Below, piece by piece: positions 1-7,192 of a stretch of DNA of 64,000 nt. The notes beneath the pieces are model-generated. The model ran no database searches. It was not told where the DNA came from and saw only the letters and a list, made by a program, of their open reading frames with translations. The stretch is from the NCBI GenBank assembly GCA_019931105.1, contig JAIOUW010000001.1, positions 248,001-312,000 on the forward strand. The letters run 5' to 3'. Source of the DNA: Flavobacteriaceae bacterium NBU2977. GTDB taxonomy: Bacteria > Bacteroidota > Bacteroidia > Flavobacteriales > Flavobacteriaceae. The position numbers and the translations under genes are program-made. The first letter of the stretch is position 1; the number at the start of each line of letters is the position of its first letter.

Positions 1-564
1 GACGATCACGTCTCCAGCCCTAATATTGGCATTGTCGATTACATCACTTCTTTTTAAGCGTGCTGTGACCGTGGAATCTACGATAATGGTACGTACCAAA
101 TCACCTACGTCAGCTGTTTCGCCGCCCGTTGAGCGAATCGTTATTCCATGTTCGGCCAAATTGGAAATCAATTCTTCGGTACCATTGATAATGGCAGAGA
201 TTACCTCACCTGGTATCAAGTTCTTGTTTCTTCCGATCGTTGAAGACAACATTATGTTATCGATGGCCCCTACACAGATCAGGTCATCGATATTCATGAC
301 CAAGGCGTCTTGGGCGATACCTTTCCATACTGAAATATCACCGGTCTCCTTCCAATACATATAAGCCAATGACGACTTGGTTCCGGCACCATCGGCGTGC
401 ATTACCAAACAATACTCATCATCATTGGTCAAATAATCAGGTACAATTTTACAGAAGGCCTTTGGAAATAGTCCTTTATCAATATTTTTGATGGCATTGT
501 GCACGTCTTCCTTTGATGCCGAAACGCCCCGTTGATTATACCTTTCACTTGTAGAAGAACCCAT
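1..564 (-). CDS. purM: Phosphoribosylformylglycinamidine cyclo-ligase (AIR synthetase), N-terminal part
   Basis: PurM closes the imidazole ring of aminoimidazole ribotide in purine synthesis, using ATP. The 188 residues present begin MGSSTSERYNQRGVSASKED and contain the family's DGAGTKSSLAYMYW segment and the following QDALVMNIDDLICVGA segment, both typical of the AIR-synthase N-terminal ATP-binding domain. The gene runs off the left edge, so roughly the C-terminal half is missing from view. The start codon at 564 directly precedes the conserved N-terminus. A gap of about 77 bases separates it from the glutamine synthetase gene upstream on the same strand. Cytoplasmic enzyme; identification is firm. 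Confidence 0.9.
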   Translation of the reverse strand, partial: MGSSTSERYNQRGVSASKEDVHNAIKNIDKGLFPKAFCKIVPDYLTNDDEYCLVMHADGAGTKSSLAYMYWKETGDISVWKGIAQDALVMNIDDLICVGAIDNIMLSSTIGRNKNLIPGEVISAIINGTEELISNLAEHGITIRSTGGETADVGDLVRTIIVDSTVTARLKRSDVIDNANIRAGDVIV

Positions 565-641
565 GTAAACTTATTTATGGCAAAAATAACCGAATCATAA
601 AAAATTCGGCATTAATTTCATTATTAATGGAAAAGCAAGCC

Positions 642-2828
642 CTACCTAATGAACAACAGCTCTCGATATTTGGCCAAAGGCCAAACATGATTATCGACCA
701 AACGCTCGATCCTATCGGAATGAAATCGAATTTCATCAAAAAAAGGTTTGACCTTATCACAATAGGCAACTGCCTTTTTATCGATATCGGTAATGGCGTT
801 TGCCGTTTTTCGGGCGGTGACCATAGCATCGGTTTTCTGCTTAAGCGCATTAAGGTGGTTCGATAATTCTTCCAAGAGACTCATTTGCCCTGTTGTCATT
901 TCCTTATGTGCATTGCCATAAATTTCCTTTAGCCCTTTAACATTCTGAATGATGCTGTTTTGATATGCAATCGCCGCCGGAACGATATAGTTGTAAACCA
1001 GTTCAAAGAAAACCCTGCCTTCTATCTGAATGTTCATTATATAGGTCTCAAGTTCGACCTTTTTGCGGGCAGTGACCTCGACCTGATTCATCACGTTCAA
1101 CGCTTTGAACAGTGCCAAGCTCTCTTTTGTGTCAAGTACTTGTAACGCTTCGGGAGTACTTCTATTATTGCTCAGTTTGCGCTTTTTAGCTTCTTTTTCC
1201 CAATCGGCGCTATAACCATCGCCATCAAAGCGTATTCGTTTCGAAGTCTTGATATACTCTCGCAATACATTGAAGACCGCTTCGTCTTTTTTGAGGTTTT
1301 TCTTCTCGATCAAAACATCGACCTCTTTTTTGAAATCGATAAGTTGTTTGGCCACGATCGTATTCAGGACAGTCATCGGTTTGGCACAGTTGGTCTTTGA
1401 TCCAACACCCCTCATTTCAAACTTATTGCCGGTAAAGGCAAACGGAGACGTTCTATTTCTATCCGTATTGTCCAATAATATTTCGGGTATCTTTCCGACA
1501 ACGTTCAACTTCAGTTCGGTTTTTTCCTCAGGGGACAATTTACCATGGGAGACCCCTTCCAACTCATCGAGAACACTGCTCAATTGATCGCCTATAAATA
1601 TCGACATGATCGCCGGAGGCGCCTCATTGGCCCCCAGCCTATGGTCATTACTGGCAGACGCGATGGAAGAACGCAATAATTCTTCATAAGTGTCCACAGC
1701 TTTGATCGTATTGACGAAAAAAGTCAGGAATTGAAGGTTTTTCATCGGCGTAGTGCCCGGACTTAGGAGATTTACGCCCGTATCGGTGGCCAACGACCAA
1801 TTATTATGTTTACCTGAACCGTTGATGCCTTCGAACGGCTTTTCATGAAATAGCACCTTTAAACTATGTCGTTCGGCCACCTTATCCATAACATCCATCA
1901 ATAAGAGATTATGGTCGACCGCAAGATTGGCCTCCTCAAAAACCGGTGCCAATTCAAACTGGTTCGGCGCTACCTCGTTATGGCGCGTCTTTACCGGAAT
2001 GCCCAACTTTGTACATTCCTTTTCAAGATCGCTCATATAACTCAACACCCTTGCAGGTATAACACCGAAATAGTGGTCGTCAAGTTGTTGGCCCTTTGCT
2101 GCCGGATGTCCCACCAGGGTCCTGCCTGTCAACATAATATCCGGCCTTGAATCGGCCAAGGCCTTATCGATAAGAAAATATTCCTGCTCCCAACCCAACG
2201 TGGCATGAACTTTTGATACATTTTTGTCAAAATACCTGGCAACAGAGGTGGCCGCTTCATCAATAACGTTAAGTGCCCTAAGAAGTGGTGCCTTGTTGTC
2301 AAGCGCCTCACCGGTATAGGATACAAATATGGTCGGGATGCACAAGGTCGTGCCATAGACGAAAGCGGGGGAAGTCGGATCCCATGCGGTATACCCGCGG
2401 GCCTCAAAAGTATTTCGCAGACCGCCGCTCGGAAAACTCGATGCATCAGGTTCTTGTTGTACCAACTGTCCCCCACCGAATTTTTCCAGTGCCCTGCCGT
2501 CTGGCAACAGGTCGAAAAAAGCATCGTGCTTTTCGGCAGTGGATCCCGTCAATGGCTGAAACCAATGCGTATAATGGGTCGCCCCCATTGAAATGGCCCA
2601 ACCCTTCATTGCCTCGGCCACCTGATCCGCAATTTTGCGGTCTATCTTAGTACCGGCAAATACGGCATTTTCGACACTTTCAAGGGCATCTTTGGTCAAG
2701 TATTGCAACATTTTATTCTTATTGAATACGTTGACCCCGAAAAGTTCGGAACGCCTACCCTTTTCCTCTATTTGAATCCGAGGCTTTCCTTGGCTTTCCC
2801 TAATCGCCCCGAATCGTAACTGCGACAT
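642..2828 (-). CDS. glnN: Glutamine synthetase type III
   Basis: ATP-dependent condensation of ammonia with glutamate to glutamine. At 728 residues it has the usual GSIII length, well above GSI or GSII. Visible family motifs are GINGSGKHNNWSLAT (ammonium/glutamate-site region), NRTSPFAFTGNKFEMR and the N-terminal FGVNVFN segment. The C-terminal ~150 residues form the extra helical region specific to type III. It is transcribed away from a second glutamine synthetase (type II) across a 218-bp intergenic region that contains a perfect dyad, suggesting coordinated nitrogen control. Neither enzyme is the GSI type controlled by adenylylation, so regulation here is likely transcriptional or by effector proteins (inference). 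Confidence 0.95.
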   Translation of the reverse strand: MSQLRFGAIRESQGKPRIQIEEKGRRSELFGVNVFNKNKMLQYLTKDALESVENAVFAGTKIDRKIADQVAEAMKGWAISMGATHYTHWFQPLTGSTAEKHDAFFDLLPDGRALEKFGGGQLVQQEPDASSFPSGGLRNTFEARGYTAWDPTSPAFVYGTTLCIPTIFVSYTGEALDNKAPLLRALNVIDEAATSVARYFDKNVSKVHATLGWEQEYFLIDKALADSRPDIMLTGRTLVGHPAAKGQQLDDHYFGVIPARVLSYMSDLEKECTKLGIPVKTRHNEVAPNQFELAPVFEEANLAVDHNLLLMDVMDKVAERHSLKVLFHEKPFEGINGSGKHNNWSLATDTGVNLLSPGTTPMKNLQFLTFFVNTIKAVDTYEELLRSSIASASNDHRLGANEAPPAIMSIFIGDQLSSVLDELEGVSHGKLSPEEKTELKLNVVGKIPEILLDNTDRNRTSPFAFTGNKFEMRGVGSKTNCAKPMTVLNTIVAKQLIDFKKEVDVLIEKKNLKKDEAVFNVLREYIKTSKRIRFDGDGYSADWEKEAKKRKLSNNRSTPEALQVLDTKESLALFKALNVMNQVEVTARKKVELETYIMNIQIEGRVFFELVYNYIVPAAIAYQNSIIQNVKGLKEIYGNAHKEMTTGQMSLLEELSNHLNALKQKTDAMVTARKTANAITDIDKKAVAYCDKVKPFFDEIRFHSDRIERLVDNHVWPLAKYRELLFIR

Positions 2829-2851
2829 AACTCAATTCATTTAGTTAAAGG

Positions 2852-2859
2852 CAAAAATA
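2852..2859 (-). promoter_or_regulatory. Candidate -7 box of the GSIII gene
   Basis: On the minus strand this reads TATTTTTG, matching the Bacteroidota -7 consensus TAnnTTTG, 24 bases upstream of the GSIII start codon. I do not see a well-placed TTG -33 element, so the assignment rests on the -7 match and position only. Confidence 0.4.
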
Positions 2860-2919
2860 CTGATTATCGATTTATTAAATTAATGTGAAAAAAAAATATT
2901 TTTTTATAAAAATACCCCC

Positions 2920-2941
2920 TTATCAACAGGGGTGTTGATAA
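2920..2941. promoter_or_regulatory. Perfect 22-bp dyad between the two glutamine synthetase genes
   Basis: Nine-base arms TTATCAACA and TGTTGATAA flank a GGGG spacer. The dyad lies in the AT-rich region shared by the divergent GSIII and GSII genes, between their candidate -7 boxes. It is not followed by a T-run in either direction, so an operator is more likely than a terminator. The factor that binds it is unknown. Confidence 0.5.
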
Positions 2942-3000
2942 TTTTATACGTAATTATGATTTTTACCCCCCTAAAAATTAGCATTGATCCACAAAACATA

Positions 3001-3008
3001 TATTTTTG
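3001..3008 (+). promoter_or_regulatory. Candidate -7 box of the GSII gene
   Basis: TATTTTTG matches the Bacteroidota -7 consensus TAnnTTTG and lies 38 bases before the GSII ATG. The TTG upstream is spaced 14 bases rather than the usual 19-21, so the -33 part is not convincing. Confidence 0.4.
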
Positions 3009-3046
3009 TTCATCTGAAAATTCATTAAAAACCAAGTGCTAATATT

Positions 3047-4063
3047 ATGAGCAAAACAAAACTGGAATATATTTGGTTGGACGGGTATTATCCAACACAA
3101 AACATGAGAAGTAAGACCAAGGTCGTCAACGATTTTGGCGGTAAACTAGAAGATTGCCCAATGTGGTCCTTTGACGGAAGCTCAACAAGACAGGCCAAAG
3201 GAGGCTCTTCAGATTGTCTGCTAAAACCAGTGGCCCTTTTTCCGGATCCGGAAAGAATGAACGGGTACTTGGTAATGACAGAAGTTCTTAACGCCGATGG
3301 TACGCCCCATGCTTCAAATGGTAGGGCGACCATTGATGATGATGACAATGATTTCTGGTTCGGTTTCGAACAAGAATATTTTATTATGGATACCCACACC
3401 CAACTACCTTTGGGCTTTCCTGTTGGCGGCTACCCTGCTCCACAAGGCCTCTACTATTGTTCGGTCGGCGGGAAAAACACCCATGGAAGGGAATTGGTCG
3501 AAGAACACGCCGATATTTGTATAGCCGCCGGAATCAATTTCGAAGGCATCAACCAAGAGGTAGCTTGTGGCCAGTGGGAGTTTCAATTGTTCGCAAAAGG
3601 GGCCAAATTGGCCGGTGATGAACTTTGGGTCGCACGATATTTGTTGGACAGGCTAACCGAGAAGTACGGTTATTACATCGAATATCACCCCAAACCTCTT
3701 GGAAAGGATATGGACTGGAACGGCTCTGGTATGCACGCCAACTTCTCGAACACGACGTTAAGGACGGCCGGCTCAAAAGAAATATATGAGAAGATCTGTG
3801 AAGCCTTTAGACCAGTTGTCAAAGAACATATCGAGGTTTATGGTGAATTCAACGACCAACGTTTGACGGGCCTTCACGAAACTGCCGCAATTACCGACTT
3901 CAGCTACGGTATTTCAGATAGGGGAGCTTCGATACGTATTCCGATCGCCACTGTGGAGAGTGGATGGAAAGGTTGGCTGGAAGATCGACGACCTGCCTCG
4001 AACGGTGATCCCTATAAGATTGCCGGAAGAATCGTCAAGACCGTAAAATCCGCCAAGATTTAG
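3047..4063 (+). CDS. glnII: Glutamine synthetase type II (eukaryotic-like, beta-grasp)
   Basis: A second ATP-dependent glutamine synthetase, 338 residues, the short GSII type common in eukaryotes and some bacteria. Signature segments: EYIWLDGYYPTQNMRSKT at the N-terminus, WSFDGSSTRQA, FGFEQEYFIMD (metal ligands), GINQEVACGQWEFQ, NGSGMHANFSNT and the C-terminal DRRPASNGDPYKIAGRIV. No membrane segments; cytoplasmic. It is divergent from GSIII and followed by its own hairpin terminator, so it is likely a single-gene transcript. Presence of both types next to each other suggests different affinities or nitrogen conditions of use (inference). Confidence 0.95.
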   Translation: MSKTKLEYIWLDGYYPTQNMRSKTKVVNDFGGKLEDCPMWSFDGSSTRQAKGGSSDCLLKPVALFPDPERMNGYLVMTEVLNADGTPHASNGRATIDDDDNDFWFGFEQEYFIMDTHTQLPLGFPVGGYPAPQGLYYCSVGGKNTHGRELVEEHADICIAAGINFEGINQEVACGQWEFQLFAKGAKLAGDELWVARYLLDRLTEKYGYYIEYHPKPLGKDMDWNGSGMHANFSNTTLRTAGSKEIYEKICEAFRPVVKEHIEVYGEFNDQRLTGLHETAAITDFSYGISDRGASIRIPIATVESGWKGWLEDRRPASNGDPYKIAGRIVKTVKSAKI

Positions 4064-4086
4064 AAAAACGTTCTGAATATTTATTT

Positions 4087-4119
4087 AAAGTCCGGCTTAT
4101 TCTAATCCGGACTTTTTTT
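4087..4119 (+). terminator. Intrinsic terminator after GSII
   Basis: Stem AAAGTCCGG/CCGGACTTT (4087-4095 with 4107-4115) followed by a T-run to 4119. It also sits at the 3' end of the opposing gene at 4118. Confidence 0.85.
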
Positions 4120-4381
4120 ATTCAAAAGATTGAAGCGGGGTGTTCATCCAGTAATCCTTAAAATTGATAGGGCGTGCAATTGGCTGGGCTTTATATATCG
4201 GGCGATCTTTTTTCATATAAAGGTAATCGGAAGGCCCTCTGTTTTGTGGTTTGACCTGTTGCACGAAAAACTCCCTGAACTGTGTTGCACGCCAGTGTCT
4301 GTCCTCGTCAAGACGATTGCCATCATTATCATTTAAGCTTCTTATTCTGAGTTTAAAATCGCTGGCCACATCGATTCCCAT
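4118..4381 (-). pseudogene. C-terminal piece of the interrupted carboxypeptidase-regulatory-like protein
   Basis: An 87-residue reading frame that continues, in the same frame, directly after the TAG (4382-4384) ending the 446-residue frame upstream; its ATG is the very next codon. It has no signal peptide and ends FKDYWMNTPLQSFE; the internal FREFFVQQ and the closing YWMNTPLQ resemble the C-termini of larger CarboxypepD_reg-like envelope proteins of Flavobacteriia (from memory). It is therefore best read as the missing C-terminus of the upstream protein, cut off by a nonsense codon. Alternatives are a sequencing error, readthrough, or reinitiation at the adjacent ATG. Confidence 0.6.
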
Positions 4382-5722
4382 CTACCGATTTGCTTTATTC
4401 ACAGCAAGCCATACTCCGTCTAACTCTGTAAATAACCGCACCACTTTGTTATTTACTTCAACCTTACTAATGTCAACTTTTTTTCCTTTAAATCGAAGAT
4501 TGTATTTCCTTTTATTAATAGCCTCCGACACTTCAGGTTGAGCGGTAAAATGCACTTCATAACAAAGGTCGTCCCAATTCATGAGCATCTTTTCGACCTT
4601 GAATATAGGGTCTCGCTTGACTTGAAAATCATTACTAACAGAGATATAGTTCAAATACATATGACCATAGAATGGTTTGTATTCTATTTGTATATCAAAA
4701 AACTTGTCCCTGGCAACCTTCGAGTAACCGTATAGTTCGTTCACATCATAATTTTTACCTCCTCGGTAATGGGCATATTGCAGCTTGCGAATTGCAAAAT
4801 CATCTTGCGAGATGAACAATTTTCCCAAAGCCCTATTTTGTGCGGTAACCTTTTTGACGGAAACGACAAAAAGTTTCTGATTATCCAAAATTATATCGGC
4901 CTCTCTTTTGAACGTATGGTTTTTCTCAAAATCGATATCCAGAATATTTATGTAGTCAAATGAATTGATACTGTGATTTCTAATGGGGTCATGTATTCTT
5001 AATATCATGAATTCGTTACCCCCAAAGCTATTGATTATTGCTCCGTCGATTGTTTTTCTTTCATCTTCATAATCATAAGGCCTAGCCGTGGCCGTATCGA
5101 TTTGAAAATCATTGTTTCGTCTGTAGTTATAAATCCTGGTCTTCGTGGTATTGTAATCGTTCGTGCCAAAACCGCTATCAAATACTTCAAAAAGGGCCTC
5201 ATTGAGGTTTATGTATATCGAATCTTTCAATTGATAATCACGATAATAACCAATGTATGAATAGGGCAACCTGCTATAGTTAGAAAAAATACCTTTTATC
5301 GCCCTTTGAACAATCTCATCAGCCGAGAGGCCAAGAACGTCTTCCGTTTTATTCTTTGGTTTTCTGGTACCGCTAACAACAACCTCATCTAGAACTTCCA
5401 GAGCAGGCTCAAGTCGTATTAGATTAATTTCATCGGACTTTAGGTCTTCTATTTGAACCTCTTTAGAAACATATCCCATCGAAGAAATCAGAATACTATT
5501 GGCCTGCGTTTTGAATTCAAGTGGTATTTGAAAACTTCCATCCATGTTCGATATGACCGCCAATATTTGGTTCTTTACGATAATCGTTGCAAAAACTACA
5601 GGCTCATTGGTTTTTGCATCAATAATTTGTCCGCGGATGAAGTCCTCTTGCTGAGAAAGAGCAGTATGCTGCGCCAAAAGCAGAAAGAAGATAAAGAAGA
5701 ACTTGAACAGTTCTTTTACCAT
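4382..5722 (-). CDS. Envelope protein with CarboxypepD_reg-like N-terminal domain, ended early by TAG
   Basis: 446 residues. A signal peptide (hydrophobic stretch FFFIFFLLLAQHTALSQQ) is followed by a carboxypeptidase-regulatory-like beta-sandwich at about residues 27-110 (IRGQIIDAKTNEPVVFATI ... EVVVSGTRK), then a long soluble domain of unknown role rich in aromatic and acidic residues. Such proteins sit in the periplasm or at the outer membrane of Bacteroidota. The frame stops at TAG and continues in frame for 87 more codons, so this is probably a truncated version of a ~534-residue protein. The next gene upstream (exchanger) ends only 15 bases before this start, suggesting one transcript. 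The substrate or partner is not recognisable. Confidence 0.75.
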   Translation of the reverse strand: MVKELFKFFFIFFLLLAQHTALSQQEDFIRGQIIDAKTNEPVVFATIIVKNQILAVISNMDGSFQIPLEFKTQANSILISSMGYVSKEVQIEDLKSDEINLIRLEPALEVLDEVVVSGTRKPKNKTEDVLGLSADEIVQRAIKGIFSNYSRLPYSYIGYYRDYQLKDSIYINLNEALFEVFDSGFGTNDYNTTKTRIYNYRRNNDFQIDTATARPYDYEDERKTIDGAIINSFGGNEFMILRIHDPIRNHSINSFDYINILDIDFEKNHTFKREADIILDNQKLFVVSVKKVTAQNRALGKLFISQDDFAIRKLQYAHYRGGKNYDVNELYGYSKVARDKFFDIQIEYKPFYGHMYLNYISVSNDFQVKRDPIFKVEKMLMNWDDLCYEVHFTAQPEVSEAINKRKYNLRFKGKKVDISKVEVNNKVVRLFTELDGVWLAVNKANR

Positions 5723-5737
5723 GATATTGGCCGGTTT

Positions 5738-6676
5738 TTAAGTAATGGTAAAATAAACAAATACAATGTAAGTACCCACAAGAACTATACCATCTCGCCA
5801 ACCGAGACGTAATCCTTTTGGAATAAAAACCAAGGGAAGAATCAAGAAAGAAATGCCCATCATCCAAAAGATATCATTGGTCAACAGTCCTTGATCAATA
5901 ACCTTGATCGGAGTTATGATAGCCGTAATGCCCAATACGGCCAAAAGATTAAAAATATTGGACCCAATTAGGTTTCCCAGAGAAATTGCCTTCTCCTTTT
6001 TTATCACGGCAATAACCGATGCGGCCAATTCAGGAATGCTCGTACCTATCGAAACCACCGTAATACCGATTACCCGTTCACTGACCCCGAATGTCGTGGC
6101 CAGGCTGACCGCCCCTTTGATCAATAATTCAGAACCGCCCCACAATGCCGTACCACCTATCCCCAAAAAAAGAACGGTCTTGTACATTGGCAAGAGCACA
6201 TCATCTTCTGGGAGTTCATCGACCACGGCGGTTTTTTGAAAACGCAGCAAGTATACCAAGAACAAAAACAGTACGACTACCATTATGATTCCCTCGTATT
6301 GCCGAAGTTCACCATCAAAATAAATAAATGCGAAAAACAATATCGAGGCCAACATCATTACGGGCCAATCGGTCGTGTAAAAGCTTTTACGAACATCTAT
6401 ACTGCCCAAAAGAATGGTAACGGCCAGCACCAATCCCAGGTTAGCGATATTCGACCCCACAACATTGCCAAGGGCAAGGTCGGGAAACCCATCCAATGCC
6501 GATTTGATACTAACGATCAATTCAGGTGCCGAGGTCGCAAATGACACTACGGTCATTCCTATTACGATTTTAGGAATGTTCAGGCGCATTGATAGCGCCA
6601 CGGCCGCCTTTAACAACCAATTTCCACCGGCGATCAACAAACCCAGGCCCAGAACTATGTAAAGCGCGTTCAACAT
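5738..6676 (-). CDS. Calcium/sodium antiporter (CaCA family, YrbG-like)
   Basis: Inner-membrane cation exchanger of 312 residues with about ten hydrophobic segments. It shows the inverted duplicated alpha-repeats of the family: GMTVVSFATSAPELIVS followed by GNVVGSNIANLGLVL in the first half, and GITVVSIGTSIPELAASV followed by GNLIGSNIFNLLAVLG in the second. The acidic residues in SAPEL and SIPEL are the expected ion ligands. Length equals the normal family length. It likely exports Ca2+ in exchange for Na+; exact ion specificity cannot be read from sequence. It lies just upstream of the interrupted envelope protein on the same strand. Confidence 0.9.
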   Translation of the reverse strand: MLNALYIVLGLGLLIAGGNWLLKAAVALSMRLNIPKIVIGMTVVSFATSAPELIVSIKSALDGFPDLALGNVVGSNIANLGLVLAVTILLGSIDVRKSFYTTDWPVMMLASILFFAFIYFDGELRQYEGIIMVVVLFLFLVYLLRFQKTAVVDELPEDDVLLPMYKTVLFLGIGGTALWGGSELLIKGAVSLATTFGVSERVIGITVVSIGTSIPELAASVIAVIKKEKAISLGNLIGSNIFNLLAVLGITAIITPIKVIDQGLLTNDIFWMMGISFLILPLVFIPKGLRLGWRDGIVLVGTYIVFVYFTIT

Positions 6677-6751
6677 GTCTTGATTTTCGACAAATATAAC
6701 CCAAGATAGTAGTTATTGGTTTGAAAGTTGTTTTTAGCGCAAGCATCATCA

Positions 6752-6787
6752 AACTATTTTTATAGTTAAATAACTATTAAAATAGTT
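6752..6787. promoter_or_regulatory. Twin operator dyads upstream of the BlaI-type repressor
   Basis: Two 16-bp dyads with identical arms, AACTAT-N4-ATAGTT, at 6752-6767 and 6772-6787. Their start-to-start distance is exactly 20 bp, about two helical turns, so two dimers could bind the same DNA face. The second dyad overlaps the TTG of the -33 element. This is the expected geometry for autorepression by the BlaI-like product of the next gene (inference). Confidence 0.65.
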
Positions 6788-6816
6788 GTTTAGCTACGCC
6801 AATCGTATTATGTTTG
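6786..6816 (+). promoter_or_regulatory. Promoter of the blaI-like/M56 operon
   Basis: TTG at 6786-6788, a 20-base spacer, and TATGTTTG at 6809-6816: a complete match to the Bacteroidota pattern TTG-N19/20-TAnnTTTG. The -33 element lies inside the right-hand operator dyad. The ATG follows 16 bases after the -7 box. Confidence 0.65.
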
Positions 6817-6832
6817 GAGGAAATTAGTCAGG

Positions 6833-7192
6833 ATGCTAAAATTGACGAACAAAGAAGAAGAGGTTATGATCATACTCTGGCGACTCAAAAAAGCCTTTGT
6901 TAAAGAAATCATGGCCGAAATCGAAGGCGACAAGCCCCATTATAATACGCTTTCGACCATCGTTCGGAACCTTGAGGAAAAAAAGTACGTATCACATGAG
7001 GCTTTCGGAAATACGCATCGCTACTTTCCATTGGTAACTTTGGAAGCCTATCGCAAACGCTTTGTCAATTCTAAATTGGCCGAGTACTTTGATAACTCTT
7101 ATAAAAGCATGGTCTCTTTTTTTGCCAAGGAAGAGAAAATCTCTGTAGAAGAACTAAAGGAAATTATAGATCTGATCGAAAAAAAGAAATGA
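6833..7192 (+). CDS. BlaI/MecI/CopY-family transcriptional repressor
   Basis: 119-residue winged-helix DNA-binding protein. The N-terminal ~75 residues (LTNKEEEVMIILWRLKKAFV, then YNTLSTIVRNLEEKKYV, then HRYFPLVTLEAYRK) are the classic Penicillinase-repressor fold; the remaining helical tail would dimerise. Its stop overlaps the ATG of an M56 metallopeptidase gene by four bases (ATGA), the standard BlaI-BlaR1 arrangement in which the membrane peptidase senses a signal and causes the repressor to be cleaved. No beta-lactamase is near, so the controlled function is unknown; the twin dyads upstream suggest autoregulation. Confidence 0.92.
   Translation: MLKLTNKEEEVMIILWRLKKAFVKEIMAEIEGDKPHYNTLSTIVRNLEEKKYVSHEAFGNTHRYFPLVTLEAYRKRFVNSKLAEYFDNSYKSMVSFFAKEEKISVEELKEIIDLIEKKK

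Noticed and set aside
2920-2941. Reading the glutamine synthetase dyad as a terminator
   Set aside because: No T-run follows on either strand and both flanking genes start, not end, here.
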